Of a DNA stretch of 64,000 bases, positions 45,713 to 54,529 are shown one piece after another. The notes below the pieces were generated by a model, which was not told the origin of the DNA, made no database searches, and saw only the letters and a list, made by a program, of their open reading frames with translations. The DNA comes from Planktotalea sp. (lineage in GTDB: Bacteria > Pseudomonadota > Alphaproteobacteria > Rhodobacterales > Rhodobacteraceae). Location: contig NZ_JABBAL010000003.1 in assembly GCF_018607995.1 (NCBI RefSeq), forward strand, positions 1 through 64,000, given 5' to 3'. Positions within the stretch are counted from its first letter, which is position 1, and the number at the start of each line of letters is the position of its first letter. The translations under genes were made by a program, and so were the position numbers.

Positions 45713-45754
45713 CTAGAAAAACCCTCCGCCATGAGGGAATCAATGGCGAAGGGT
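45713..45754 (-). terminator. Possible terminator downstream of aqpZ
   Basis: On the minus strand ACCCTTCGCCAT pairs with ATGGCGGAGGGT (one mismatch, ten-base loop; 45721-45754) and is followed by TTTTTCTAG. It lies about 100 bases past the aqpZ stop. A closer imperfect hairpin with ACGGGG/CCCCGT arms sits around 45820-45847. Confidence 0.6.
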
Positions 45755-45856
45755 CAGGCACTATCCGTGAGTGAAGGCACCTTTACGTGATTTGTATTTG
45801 CCTACTCTTAAGCAATGAATAACGGGGAAAAGCAGTGTGTTTCACCCCGTGCTCAA

Positions 45857-46537
45857 TCACTCTGCGTCAAGCAAGCCTGACTTGAACAGCAATCCGGCCG
45901 CGACCGCACCAATGATTGGTGCAACGATGAACAGCCAAAGTTGTGCAATTGCTGTACCACCTGCAAACAATGCTGGCCCGATGGAGCGTGCAGGATTCAC
46001 AGAAACGCCTGTCACGTTGATGCCAACCAAGTGGATCACCACGAGTGCGAGACCAATCGCGAGACCCGCCTTTGCGGACGGAGCGCCAGCGCCAATCGCG
46101 CCGAGAATGAAGACGAGGAACAAGAATGTTGCGACAACCTCAAACACAAACGCCGCGGCCATTGTGTATTCGCCAAGATATCCAGCGCCCCAACCATTTT
46201 GGCCAAGACCGTTTGCCGCAACCGTGTAGTCGGCTTTGCCTGTCGCGATGATCATCAGAACTAGGGCACCAGCAATACTGCCTGCAACTTGCGCGATCAT
46301 ATAAGGTACCGCGTCTGCGATACTCATGCGGCCGGATGCTACAACACCAAGTGTAACTGCTGGGTTGATGTGGCAGCCCGAAACGGAGCCGATCCCATAT
46401 GCCATACCGATCAGCGCGAGGCCGAATGCAAAGCTAATGCCAGTGAGGCCAATGTCGCCTCCTGCTATAACCGCAGCGCCGCAACCGAATAGTACGAGTG
46501 TGAATGTGCCGATAAATTCAGCCAATGGTTTCTTCAT
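45857..46537 (-). CDS. aqpZ: Aquaporin Z
   Basis: Water channel of 226 aa with six helices and two half-helices. Both NPA boxes are present: SGCHINPAVTLG near residue 63 and VNPARSIGPALF near residue 180, with the selectivity Arg right after the second NPA. KKPLAEFIGTFTLVLFGCGAAV is the typical start. The narrow-pore residues fit AqpZ rather than GlpF. GGGACAGATC lies just before the ATG. Confidence 0.93.
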   Translation of the reverse strand: MKKPLAEFIGTFTLVLFGCGAAVIAGGDIGLTGISFAFGLALIGMAYGIGSVSGCHINPAVTLGVVASGRMSIADAVPYMIAQVAGSIAGALVLMIIATGKADYTVAANGLGQNGWGAGYLGEYTMAAAFVFEVVATFLFLVFILGAIGAGAPSAKAGLAIGLALVVIHLVGINVTGVSVNPARSIGPALFAGGTAIAQLWLFIVAPIIGAVAAGLLFKSGLLDAE

Positions 46538-46621
46538 GATCTGTCCCTTCGTTATTTTTGTGGGGGCAGGTATAACTACTTAAACATTGCTAACACGGGG
46601 AATTATGCTGGAGGTAAACGC

Positions 46622-46651
46622 AAAAAGCCCCAGCGTTTCCACCGGGGCTTT
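46622..46651 (-). terminator. Rho-independent terminator of pnp
   Basis: On the minus strand AAAGCCCC pairs with GGGGCTTT (arms at 46644-46651 and 46624-46631) around a 12-base loop, followed by a five-T run. It is 25 bases after the pnp stop. Confidence 0.85.
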
Positions 46652-46675
46652 CTATAATGGTTTGTTGAGCGTCTT

Positions 46676-48817
46676 TTAGTCGTCCGACTTTTCAGCCGCT
46701 TCTGGCTTAACTTCTTCACCAGTTGCTTGGTCAACAACTTTCATGGACAGGCGAACCTTGCCGCGATCATCAAAGCCCAGAAGCTTGACCTTAACGTCCT
46801 GGCCTTCTTTGAGAACGTCAGATGGGTGGTTCAAGCGACGATTCTCAATCTGAGACACGTGCACAAGACCATCGCGCTTGCCGAAGAAGTTCACGAAGGC
46901 ACCAAAATCAACGATCTTCACAACCTTACCGTCGTAAACCATGCCCTCTTCGGGCTCGGCTACGATGGAATAGATCATGTCGTAGGCTTTCTTGATGGAC
47001 TCACCATTTGGCGAAGCAATCTTGATGATGCCTTCGTCGTTGATGTCCACTTTCGCGCCAGAGACTTCAACGATCTCGCGGATGACTTTACCGCCAGAAC
47101 CGATGACTTCACGGATTTTGTCTGTTGGAACCTGCATGGTCTCAATGCGTGGCGCGTGCACAGAGAATTCCTGCGCGCCAGAGATGGCTTTGCCCATTTC
47201 ACCGAGGATATGCATACGGCCGTCTTTGGCCTGCTCAAGAGCTTTCTCCATTATGTCAGGCGTGATGCCTGCAATCTTGATGTCCATCTGAAGGGACGTG
47301 ATGCCGTTCTCGGTACCTGCCACTTTGAAGTCCATGTCGCCGAGGTGATCTTCGTCACCAAGGATGTCGGACAGGATCGCGTAGGAGCCATCTTCTTCCA
47401 TGATGAGACCCATTGCAACACCAGCAACAGCGGACTTGAGCGGAACGCCCGCGTCCATCATCGACAAGGAGCCACCACAAACAGATGCCATAGAAGACGA
47501 GCCGTTGGATTCAGTGATCTCGGACACAACACGAACGGTGTATGGGAAATCCGTTGCCGCAGGCAGAACCGCCTGAAGCGCGCGCCAAGCCAGTTTACCG
47601 TGACCAATTTCGCGACGACCGGGAGGGCCCACGCGACCAGCTTCACCCACAGAATAGGGAGGGAAGTTGTAGTGCAGCAGGAAGTTGGATTTGAAGTTAC
47701 CGTGCAATGAGTCGATGAACTGCTCGTCGTCTCCGGTACCCAAAGTCGTCACAACAAGACCTTGCGTTTCACCGCGTGTAAACAGGGCAGAGCCGTGTGT
47801 ACGTGGCAAAAGGCCTGTCTCAGAAACGATTGGACGGATCGTTGTCGTGTCACGGCCATCAATACGCTTGCCCGTCTTAACAACGTCACCGCGAAGGATA
47901 CCTGCTTCGAGGCCCTTCATTGCGGAACCAAGGTTGGCATCTGCAAGCTGCTCTTCTGTAAGCGCGTCTTTGATCACTGCGCGAGCATCGTTTACGGCTG
48001 TCGTGCGCTCTTGTTTGTCTGTAATCGCAAATGCTGCGCGCATGTCTTTTTCGCCAGCAGCTGCGACAGCAGCGGACAATTCGGAATAGTCAGCAGGTTG
48101 GAAATCGAACGGCTCTTTCGCGCAATCTTCTGCCAGATCAACGATCAAGTCGATCACAGGTTGGATTTGCTCGTGCGCGAAGTTTACGGCACCAAGCATT
48201 TCAGCTTCAGACAGCTCATACGCCTCTGATTCAACCATCATCACGGCGTCTTTTGTACCAGCAACAACGAGATCAAGACGCTGTTCAGGGTTCAAACGCA
48301 GGTCCTGCATGTCGTCAACAGTTGGGTTCAGCGTATATTCGCCGTCCACAAAACCAACGCGTGCACAGGCGATTGGGCCCATGAAAGGAGCGCCGGAAAT
48401 CGTCAACGCCGCAGAAGCCGCGATCATAGCGAGCGTGTCTGGATCATTGTCGAGATCGTGGGACAGAACAGTACACATCACCAAAACTTCGTTTTTGAAG
48501 CCTGGGACGAACAGTGGACGGATCGGACGATCGATCAAACGTGCTGTAAGTGTTTCTTTTTCGGAAGGACGTGCTTCGCGCTTAAAGAAACCACCGGGGA
48601 CTTTACCCGCAGCGTAATATTTTTCTTGGTAGTGCACGGTCAAAGGAAAGAAATCCTGACCTGGCTTTTGCTTTTTCGCAAAGGTGACGGCCGCCATAAC
48701 GGAGGTTTCACCAAGTGTGGCAATGACGCAGCCGTCAGCTTGACGCGCAACTTTGCCGGTTTCGAGTGTCAGCGTATCATCGCCCCACTCGATTGATTTT
48801 TTCGTAACGTTAAACAT
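46676..48817 (-). CDS. pnp: Polyribonucleotide nucleotidyltransferase
   Basis: Phosphorolytic 3'-5' exoribonuclease of the degradosome, 713 aa. Two RNase PH domains (from [15 protein letters not shown], and from [33 protein letters not shown], read in parts) are followed by a KH domain with [14 protein letters not shown] and an S1 domain with [26 protein letters not shown] (read in parts). I chose the ATG at 48817, the family-normal start. A structured leader precedes it, as in E. coli where PNPase autoregulates after RNase III cleavage. It is separated from rpsO by a hemoglobin relic and nsrR. Confidence 0.96.
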   Translation of the reverse strand: MFNVTKKSIEWGDDTLTLETGKVARQADGCVIATLGETSVMAAVTFAKKQKPGQDFFPLTVHYQEKYYAAGKVPGGFFKREARPSEKETLTARLIDRPIRPLFVPGFKNEVLVMCTVLSHDLDNDPDTLAMIAASAALTISGAPFMGPIACARVGFVDGEYTLNPTVDDMQDLRLNPEQRLDLVVAGTKDAVMMVESEAYELSEAEMLGAVNFAHEQIQPVIDLIVDLAEDCAKEPFDFQPADYSELSAAVAAAGEKDMRAAFAITDKQERTTAVNDARAVIKDALTEEQLADANLGSAMKGLEAGILRGDVVKTGKRIDGRDTTTIRPIVSETGLLPRTHGSALFTRGETQGLVVTTLGTGDDEQFIDSLHGNFKSNFLLHYNFPPYSVGEAGRVGPPGRREIGHGKLAWRALQAVLPAATDFPYTVRVVSEITESNGSSSMASVCGGSLSMMDAGVPLKSAVAGVAMGLIMEEDGSYAILSDILGDEDHLGDMDFKVAGTENGITSLQMDIKIAGITPDIMEKALEQAKDGRMHILGEMGKAISGAQEFSVHAPRIETMQVPTDKIREVIGSGGKVIREIVEVSGAKVDINDEGIIKIASPNGESIKKAYDMIYSIVAEPEEGMVYDGKVVKIVDFGAFVNFFGKRDGLVHVSQIENRRLNHPSDVLKEGQDVKVKLLGFDDRGKVRLSMKVVDQATGEEVKPEAAEKSDD

Positions 48818-48833
48818 GTATCGTTTCCTAGCT

Positions 48834-48887
48834 GGAAGCACTCCCGGCGTTCCGGGTCTTCCGTTCAATTAGTGGCCCCATTGCCAC
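48834..48887 (-). promoter_or_regulatory. Structured pnp leader
   Basis: Just upstream of the pnp ATG, GGAAG/CTTCC and CCCGG/CCGGG (48834-48862) form a stacked hairpin with a four-base loop, and GTGGC/GCCAC (48872-48887) forms a second. Such leaders are processed and bound by PNPase in enterobacteria; whether that holds here is inference. Confidence 0.45.
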
Positions 48888-48990
48888 CGGCCTTTTCCAT
48901 CGTTTTGTGCGCCAAGGCCAAAGCGTCACGTCTCAGATAGGGCGCGTTTATAGTAAATTTGTACGTTTGGGAAGAGGTCAGCTACTTGTC

Positions 48991-49374
48991 TTAAATGAAC
49001 TTTGGCGGAGCAGCGCCTGCTCTAACAACAGGTTCAAGACCCATGCTAAGGTCACTGCCAATGCGATGGGCAAGCGTCGACCAAGCGTGCGCAATGTTTG
49101 GTTCTAAATTCTGTGCAAGTGTTTCGTCAAAAAGGGCGAGCCAGATGGGGAAATGATTCACATGGACGTTGCCAGCCGCTTTTTGAATTTGCATTGGATT
49201 GCCGTTGTATGAACGTTCTAGCAAGATCGCGTGATCTTCGCTTCTTGAATAGGCCAAACTTTCACGTGCAATGCGGATACAGGGCCAAGCGTTTCATGCG
49301 AGCGAACTTTGGCATAAAACGCTTCAGTCACACGCTCGATCTCATCCGTTGTTATGTCTAACCGTGCAAGCACT
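48991..49374 (-). pseudogene. Group III truncated hemoglobin, frameshifted by a small deletion
   Basis: Small globin expected to handle nitric oxide or oxygen. The 5' part from GTG at 49374 reads LARLDITTDEIERVTEAFY and HETLGPVSALHVKVWPIQEAKITR. The 3' part in another frame reads AILLERSYNGNPMQIQKAAG and VNHFPIWLALFDETLAQNLE. About 10-13 bases, expected to encode the FWRN-type residues, are missing near 49230, so the frame breaks inside the E helix. Restored, it would be about 130 aa, the family norm. It is the second gene after a small membrane protein, divergent from nsrR. Confidence 0.82.
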
Positions 49375-49529
49375 TATACAACGATGATCCATACAAAGAT
49401 CAAAGCGATAACAAGATAGATCAATGTATTAATCATCCATCGGATCAAGGCCACGTCTCCTGTGGGATCAACGCCCAAACGTTCGCAGATCTTCGTGCCA
49501 GGCCAAAGGACCATATCAGAAATTTTCAT
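49359..49529 (-). CDS. Small single-helix membrane protein
   Basis: A 56-aa ORF starts ISDMVLWPGTKICERLGVDP after the initiator Met and Lys, then has one hydrophobic helix (INTLIYLVIALIFVWIIV). GGAGTAAACTC precedes the ATG at 49529. It overlaps the start of the truncated hemoglobin relic by 16 bases, so the two were probably co-translated. The function is unknown; a role beside NO-responsive hemoglobin is inferred only from position. Confidence 0.65.
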
Positions 49530-49550
49530 GAGTTTACTCCTAAATAGGTA

Positions 49551-49589
49551 TTTTAGATGCGGATTAAATAGATGTTTTATATGCGCATT
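49551..49589. promoter_or_regulatory. Tandem direct repeat in the nsrR divergent promoter
   Basis: TTTTAGATGCGGATT (49551-49565) and TTTTATATGCGCATT (49575-49589) match at 13 of 15 positions and start 24 bases apart, between the small-protein ATG (49529) and the nsrR ATG (49617). ATG-containing AT-rich elements resemble known NsrR half-sites, so this is a candidate NsrR operator. It could also be a duplicated promoter element. Confidence 0.5.
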
Positions 49590-49616
49590 GAGAATGCTAA
49601 TTATGTGCTTATAAAA

Positions 49617-50039
49617 ATGGACAAATTTTCAGACTACGCGTTACGTATCTTGATCTCACTGACCGCGCATGCGCCGGGCAAGTTGTCGGTGTCTCACATT
49701 GCGCGGATGTATGGGATATCAGAAAACCACCTTGCGAAGATCGCAACCCAACTTTCTAAGGGTGGTTTTGTGGTGTTAGAACGTGGTCGCGGAGGTAGTT
49801 TGACGTTGGCTGTGCCGGCTGTCAATATTTCGATTGGCACAGTTCTGCGCTCCTTGAAAAAAGATGAACCCGTCGCGGAGTGTTTTGGTGCCAATACCTC
49901 ATGCGCGATCTTGCCCGCCTGTGGTTTGCGTGGCCCGTTGCTTGAGGCGCAAGAAGCGTTCTTTGCTGCTTTAGATGGCTATTCGCTGACGGATGTTGCA
50001 AAGGCGAAAGGGTGTTTGAAGGATTTGCTAGCCGTTTAG
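49617..50039 (+). CDS. nsrR: NsrR-like Rrf2-family nitric-oxide sensor
   Basis: [Fe-S] repressor sensing nitric oxide, 140 aa. The Rrf2 winged helix is DKFSDYALRILISLTAHAPG, then ISENHLAKIATQLSKGGFV. The three cluster cysteines are in ECFGANTSCAILPACGLRG, with the LLEAQEAFFAALDGYSL tail, matching NsrR rather than IscR. I chose the ATG at 49617, which gives the normal length; an upstream frame adds 15 poor residues. It remains intact although its divergent hemoglobin target is broken. Confidence 0.88.
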   Translation: MDKFSDYALRILISLTAHAPGKLSVSHIARMYGISENHLAKIATQLSKGGFVVLERGRGGSLTLAVPAVNISIGTVLRSLKKDEPVAECFGANTSCAILPACGLRGPLLEAQEAFFAALDGYSLTDVAKAKGCLKDLLAV

Positions 50040-50080
50040 ATCAACACAGTGGGGCCATCCGTACTCCGCACTGATTGCAC

Positions 50081-50114
50081 AAAAAACACCCGCCTCAAAG
50101 AGAGACGGGTGTTT
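50081..50114. terminator. Bidirectional terminator between nsrR and rpsO
   Basis: AAACACCCG (50084-50092) pairs with CGGGTGTTT (50106-50114). The minus strand ends in a six-T run (rpsO) and the plus strand in TTTCTAATT (nsrR). Confidence 0.85.
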
Positions 50115-50139
50115 CTAATTCGACGGTAAGAGCTGGCGC

Positions 50140-50409
50140 TTAGCGACGCAAGCCCAAACGTTTGATTAGGTCTTGGTAACGTGCTTCGTCTTTCGCACGT
50201 GCGTAGTCCAGAAGCTTACGGCGCAGAGCTACCATCTTCAGCAGACCACGGCGACCATGGTTGTCTTTTTTGTGTGTTTTGAAGTGCTCTGTCAGTGTCG
50301 CGATGCGCGAGGACAGGATTGCAACTTGTACTTCTGGTGAACCTGTATCGCCTTCTTTGGTGGCGAATTCTTTCATCAGACGTGCTTTTTCTTCAGGCGT
50401 AATCGACAT
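50140..50409 (-). CDS. rpsO: 30S ribosomal protein S15
   Basis: Primary 16S rRNA-binding protein of the central domain, 89 aa: [61 protein letters not shown] chose the ATG at 50409 with AAAGGAGACCCC upstream. In most bacteria rpsO directly precedes pnp; here nsrR, the small membrane protein and the hemoglobin relic lie between them, with a terminator right after rpsO. Confidence 0.97.
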   Translation of the reverse strand: MSITPEEKARLMKEFATKEGDTGSPEVQVAILSSRIATLTEHFKTHKKDNHGRRGLLKMVALRRKLLDYARAKDEARYQDLIKRLGLRR

Positions 50410-50554
50410 CGGGGTCTCCTTTAAGAGATAAAAGTGAATGGCGCAGGCCGGGATATCGTCCAGCAAGGCCCATGGAGAATCGTCTCTTTTCTAGGAGAGA
50501 CAGGCGCGTTTAGGTCAGATTAGGTCGAAAAGAAAGCAAAAAACGCGCGCATAG

Positions 50555-51511
50555 CTACGCCTGTTCAACAAAGCTGATGTCAGACAGAGTTGGCGCGTCA
50601 CCCGTCACTTCTGCAAGCGCGGTGCCGTTTGCTTGGATTAGCCAGCGGTCTGCTTGCTCTGCATCGCTTGAAATTCTCACCTCGGGTTCCACGTCGCCTG
50701 CTTCATAGACAAGCACCAAAGTGTCCTGCCCGCTTTCAAAACCCCAGATTTGCGCCGCTCCGTCCATGTTAGTGCTCAACACGGTTGCATCCGCACCTAG
50801 CCCGCCGGACACCTGATCGTCTGCCCCCGCGAAGATCGTATCATTGCCATCTCCACCATTGAGAAAGTCAGTGCTCTCGGTCGTCTCTTCCCAACTGTTC
50901 AACGCATCGTCACCGCCGCCTCCATTCAAGAGATTGCTTCCCTCACCGCCATCAAGAAGGTCGTTTTCTGCACTGCCAACAAGCGTGTCGTTGTCGAGGC
51001 CGCCCAAAAGTGTGTCGTTGTCTTCACCGCCATAAAGGCTGTCGTTGCCCTCGCCACCTGAGAGCGCATCATCGCCGTCATTGCCACTGAGCGTGTCGTT
51101 CCCAACGCCGCCATCAAGCGCGTCGCTTCCCTGATCTCCGAACAAGGCGTCAAACCCGTCATCGCCGGTCAATACATCGTTGCCGCTGTTTCCGTGGAGG
51201 ACATCATCATCACCGCCACCTGCCATGACATTGTCGTTGCCATCAGCGCCGATCAGATCGTCAGCGGCATTGGTTCCAACCAGAAGATTATCGCCATCTG
51301 TTATTTCATTTGGATTGATTCGGGTGCCGCTGTCTTCATCCAAGTAGGATAAGAATTCCGTGCTCGTATCAGCGATTTGCGTAGTGAAGTCGTCTTTTAG
51401 GGTGTCTAGTAATATGCCATCGTCAGTTTCATCCGTGTTTGTACCGGGTTCGACAAGCGAGATAGAGCCAATCGCCAACATCCCCAAAAGACCATCTAAA
51501 ATAAGCATCAC
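50555..51511 (-). CDS. RTX-type calcium-binding repeat protein
   Basis: Acidic protein of 318 aa. Residues 1-20 are hydrophobic and could anchor or export it. Residues 75-235 are tandem nine-residue Gly/Asp repeats (GGxGxDxLx type, for example GGEGNDSLYGGEDNDTLLGG) that fold into calcium-loaded beta-rolls outside the cell. A C-terminal globular tail (GFESGQDTLVLVYEAGD) matches the type I secretion end found in many roseobacter RTX proteins. No catalytic domain was found, and the role is unknown. It sits in the rpsO-truB interval, and its repeats are prone to expansion. Confidence 0.85.
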   Translation of the reverse strand: MMLILDGLLGMLAIGSISLVEPGTNTDETDDGILLDTLKDDFTTQIADTSTEFLSYLDEDSGTRINPNEITDGDNLLVGTNAADDLIGADGNDNVMAGGGDDDVLHGNSGNDVLTGDDGFDALFGDQGSDALDGGVGNDTLSGNDGDDALSGGEGNDSLYGGEDNDTLLGGLDNDTLVGSAENDLLDGGEGSNLLNGGGGDDALNSWEETTESTDFLNGGDGNDTIFAGADDQVSGGLGADATVLSTNMDGAAQIWGFESGQDTLVLVYEAGDVEPEVRISSDAEQADRWLIQANGTALAEVTGDAPTLSDISFVEQA

Positions 51512-51583
51512 GCACCTCTTTAAACCCCAATCAGGTGATTGACGGTCAAAGTTGCGACGGGCAAATCTATTTAGATTAATTGG

Positions 51584-51868
51584 TTAACGTCTACGCGGTG
51601 CCGAAGCGGGAATTTCGATCCAGTCAATCAGCTGTTTGGTAAAGTCGCCGATGATGGGAATAAACTCGAATTGCGATAGCCACCAAACCACAAGCGACAC
51701 CAATATTGACGCGCCCAGAACGGAGCCAAGACCAAACGCAAGGCCACGTGTGAATTGGAAAAGAATGAGCTTCCACAGAGAGTTATGAACCCGAATTAAG
51801 CGATGTTCGTTGAGCGTTTCAAGTTCCGCCGTGAGCTTGTCGAGGCGCGTGTTCGTATTATCAGTCAT
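51584..51868 (-). CDS. DUF5665 membrane protein
   Basis: Small protein of 94 aa. A helical N-terminus (TRLDKLTAELETLNEHRLIR) is followed by LWKLILFQFTRGLAFGLGSV and the membrane helix SILVSLVVWWLSQF, then a short amphipathic end. This matches DUF5665; the function is unknown. I chose the ATG at 51868, which overlaps the DUF1643 stop by 8 bp, so the two genes are coupled. The longer frame is an overlap artefact. Confidence 0.82.
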   Translation of the reverse strand: MTDNTNTRLDKLTAELETLNEHRLIRVHNSLWKLILFQFTRGLAFGLGSVLGASILVSLVVWWLSQFEFIPIIGDFTKQLIDWIEIPASAPRRR

Positions 51869-52379
51869 TGGGTAAATCCCAGCGTTGTGGTTGTTCTGTA
51901 TAAGCGATGTAGAGCGGGTGTTTTGGATGGCCCGCCTTGCTGAGACCGAGGTGGTAAAGCGGTTTCCCAAGTTTGCACAAAAGCTGCTGAACTTCTGCCC
52001 CACGTGCCAAGTGCGCCCCATGCGTGCCCCATGCGACGATGATTTGATCAGAGGTGCGGCTTGCGTCCAAAATGGCATCATCGTTTGCTGGACCGATTGG
52101 ATCAGCAGCTGCCTTCATCTTGCGCGGATCGGTGTCGCGCCACGCAAATATGTTGGTCACACTGAAACTGCCAAATCCAAGTGCGCGTGCACGACGCTCG
52201 CATCGCTCAACGGTTGGATCATTTTGCACTTCAGTCGCTGTCGAGGGGTTGAGCATGATGAAACACACATGCTTGCCAGCGCTGTCCCACACGCGGCTAA
52301 GGGAATATCGATATTGCTTGCAATCGGAATAAACCGCAGTTGAGGGCGCATCACCTTTGGTATGTGTTCGCGTGATCAT
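51861..52379 (-). CDS. DUF1643 protein
   Basis: Cytoplasmic protein of 172 aa from the ATG at 52379. The family signature is CFIMLNPSTATEVQNDPTVERCERRA (read in parts), then VTNIFAWRDTDPRKMK and LYHLGLSKAGHPKHPLYI. The fold is thought to be alpha/beta, and no biochemical role is established. It is encoded upstream of, and overlaps, the DUF5665 gene, and is divergent from the VOC gene. Confidence 0.88.
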   Translation of the reverse strand: MITRTHTKGDAPSTAVYSDCKQYRYSLSRVWDSAGKHVCFIMLNPSTATEVQNDPTVERCERRARALGFGSFSVTNIFAWRDTDPRKMKAAADPIGPANDDAILDASRTSDQIIVAWGTHGAHLARGAEVQQLLCKLGKPLYHLGLSKAGHPKHPLYIAYTEQPQRWDLPND

Positions 52380-52454
52380 ATGCGCCGTTATGCCTGAAAC
52401 GTGCGAGTGTGCAAATCTGTGTAAGTGTGTCGCGAAAGTAAGAAAGGACATCAG

Positions 52455-52823
52455 ATGAACCTAGGCGCGTTTTCGATCAGCTTGACGGTAAAGGATCTTA
52501 GCAAATCCATCGCATTTTACGAGGATCTTGGCGTTACGCACTTTGGCGGCACAGTCGAGCGTGGTTATGCGATTTTGAAAAACGGCGAGAGCTTGGTCGG
52601 GCTGTTTAAAGGGATGTTTGAGACAAACACGTTAACGTTCAACTCCGTTTGGGATCAGTCCGCGCAAAATGTTGATCCGTTCGATGATGTACGTGCAATC
52701 AAGGAAAAGATGGTCGCCGCAGGACATGTGATTGAGCATGAGCAAGGTGGCGAAGAGGGGCCTGCGAGTTTCGTTGTGGTTGATCCTGATGGTAATCCGA
52801 TCTTGATCGACCAGCACCGCTAG
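52455..52823 (+). CDS. VOC-family (glyoxalase-like) protein
   Basis: Small vicinal-oxygen-chelate protein of 122 aa, built of two beta-alpha-beta-beta-beta modules: [20 protein letters not shown] at the start and [16 protein letters not shown] at the end. One metal-ligand Glu or His per module is expected, but which are present is uncertain. The activity is unknown (lactoylglutathione-lyase-like or resistance-type). The ATG at 52455 follows AAAGGACATCAG. The 3' end overlaps the convergent truB by 4 bp. Confidence 0.86.
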   Translation: MNLGAFSISLTVKDLSKSIAFYEDLGVTHFGGTVERGYAILKNGESLVGLFKGMFETNTLTFNSVWDQSAQNVDPFDDVRAIKEKMVAAGHVIEHEQGGEEGPASFVVVDPDGNPILIDQHR

Positions 52824-53734
52824 CTCGGGCGCACGAATACGCGTGACGGGTGCAATTCGCCTGCTTTGTAGATGCCCACGGCAACAGCTTGCCCATTGAG
52901 GGACGCCCAAGCCTCGTCGCCGCATTCAATGCCATCTGCGGCGAACACCATGCCGGGATTGCCGTTGCGCAATTTGGTCGCTCCTTCCTCAGAGCATCGC
53001 AATTCAGGTAGGTTATCAAGCCCAATTTCAAGAGGTTGGATATGATCGTCCAGCGCTGGCGTGCGCTCTAGCTCTTTGATCAGCTCCAGGCTGACTCCAT
53101 TGCTCGCGACAAACGGGCCAGACCAAATACGACGCAATTTTAGGACATGCCCGTAGCTCCCTAACGCAGCACCCAAGTCGCGCGCGATGGAGCGTACGTA
53201 GCCACCTTTGCCGCAGGTCATTTCCAGCTCCACATGATCTGCATCAGGGCGGTCAATTAACAGCAGTTCTTCAACCCAAAGCGGGCGCGCAGACAGTTCA
53301 ACATCCTCACCATCGCGCGCAAGTTTGTAGGCGCGCTGTCCGTCAATTTTCACCGCGGAAAATTTTGGTGGCACCTGTTGAATGTCCCCAATGAATGCGC
53401 TGAGCGCTTCTGTGATCTCAGCATCTTCTGGACGCAAATCACTTTTCTCAATCACTTCACCTTCGGCATCATCAGTATTGGTCGCTTGGCCCAAACGCAC
53501 TGTGAAACGGTAAGCTTTCAAAGCATCGGTGATATAGGCTACAGTTTTTGTCGCTTCGCCCAAGGCCACCGCCAAAACGCCCGTCGCTTCAGGATCAAGC
53601 GTGCCAGCATGGCCTGCTTTCTTCGCCTCAAGCGCCCATTTCACTTTATTCACAACGGCGGTCGATGTAATGCCCGCAGGCTTGTCGATAACTATCCAGC
53701 CGGAAATATCGCGACCTTTGCGTTTACGTGCCAT
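52820..53734 (-). CDS. truB: tRNA pseudouridine(55) synthase
   Basis: Makes pseudouridine 55 in the T-loop of tRNAs, 304 aa. [40 protein letters not shown] with the catalytic Asp, [22 protein letters not shown] (read in parts) and [16 protein letters not shown] are all TruB blocks. The start is the ATG at 53734. It belongs to the conserved rbfA-truB-rpsO order, with a DUF2233 gene inserted upstream. Confidence 0.95.
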   Translation of the reverse strand: MARKRKGRDISGWIVIDKPAGITSTAVVNKVKWALEAKKAGHAGTLDPEATGVLAVALGEATKTVAYITDALKAYRFTVRLGQATNTDDAEGEVIEKSDLRPEDAEITEALSAFIGDIQQVPPKFSAVKIDGQRAYKLARDGEDVELSARPLWVEELLLIDRPDADHVELEMTCGKGGYVRSIARDLGAALGSYGHVLKLRRIWSGPFVASNGVSLELIKELERTPALDDHIQPLEIGLDNLPELRCSEEGATKLRNGNPGMVFAADGIECGDEAWASLNGQAVAVGIYKAGELHPSRVFVRPS

Positions 53735-53791
53735 GGGAGTGTCCTTAATTACCTGAGCGCGCCGACTAGCCAATTGGCGCGCGCCCGTCAA

Positions 53792-54529
53792 TTACTCTGC
53801 GGGGATAACCGTGCCAACGATGGGGCCTAGTTTGTTCCAGCCAACGCCGGAGGAGTCGATCTCAGGCGCATAAAGTCGCGAAATATTGCCATCAAAGAAC
53901 AGCGCGTTCGGGGTTTTCAGAACATCACGATAAAAAGTGCCGAACTCGTGGAAGGTCACGGTGTTACGCGAAATCGCAAAGGTGGCAATACGGCCATCCG
54001 CGCTAGTGCCAACGCCATTGCGGAGGTAGCGCGACGTGCTGTCGATCAAGAAGCGTGGGTGCAGGTTGCCATCAATCACCAACATCGGGCCAGATTGGCT
54101 GGCATAGGTACACAGAGGCGAGCGTTTGGCGAATTTGCGCGCTTCGATCACATCAGCGCGGTTTTCACTGATGCAAAATACACCATTGGGCAGCAGGCCA
54201 AAGTTGCCTGGACCATCTGATGTGATGACGCGTTGCTCTTGCTTGCCATTCTCAAGGTAAAATCCAACAGGTGAGCGGTCTTCGTGATACATGCCCGCGT
54301 TCATCGCAAAGCCCAGCTTTTCGCCGTTGTCTTTCAGCGCAGAATTTACGGAGGAAAAATAGCCATGCACTTCGTCCGCGTCGTCTTTCAGAAACAGGCG
54401 TAGGTCCTCGCTGGCAAGGTCTACATCGCAGACCACAAAGCGGTTGCCTTTATAGATTTGCTCACGACACTCTGCGGCGACTAAGGGCGACGACAAGCAG
54501 ATTAAGAGTGCGGTGAGCCAGAGCTTCAT
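53792..54529 (-). CDS. Phosphodiester glycosidase-like DUF2233 protein
   Basis: Exported protein of 245 aa with signal peptide MKLWLTALLICLSSPLVAA. The DUF2233/NAGPA-like core has GFAMNAGMYHEDRSPVGFYLE (read in parts), the GPGNFGLLPNGVFCI stretch, SGPMLVIDGNLHPRF and the end block NALFFDGNISRLYAP. Members are related to the mammalian uncovering enzyme. The bacterial substrate is not known; a periplasmic glycan or teichoic-like phosphodiester is possible. The start overlaps the rbfA stop by 4 bp. Confidence 0.88.
   Translation of the reverse strand: MKLWLTALLICLSSPLVAAECREQIYKGNRFVVCDVDLASEDLRLFLKDDADEVHGYFSSVNSALKDNGEKLGFAMNAGMYHEDRSPVGFYLENGKQEQRVITSDGPGNFGLLPNGVFCISENRADVIEARKFAKRSPLCTYASQSGPMLVIDGNLHPRFLIDSTSRYLRNGVGTSADGRIATFAISRNTVTFHEFGTFYRDVLKTPNALFFDGNISRLYAPEIDSSGVGWNKLGPIVGTVIPAE

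Noticed and set aside
50870..51240. Gly/Asp repeats as a DNA tandem repeat or CRISPR array
   Set aside because: Repeats are imperfect 27-base coding units of the RTX protein, with no constant repeat and variable spacer layout. No CRISPR array was seen anywhere in the window.
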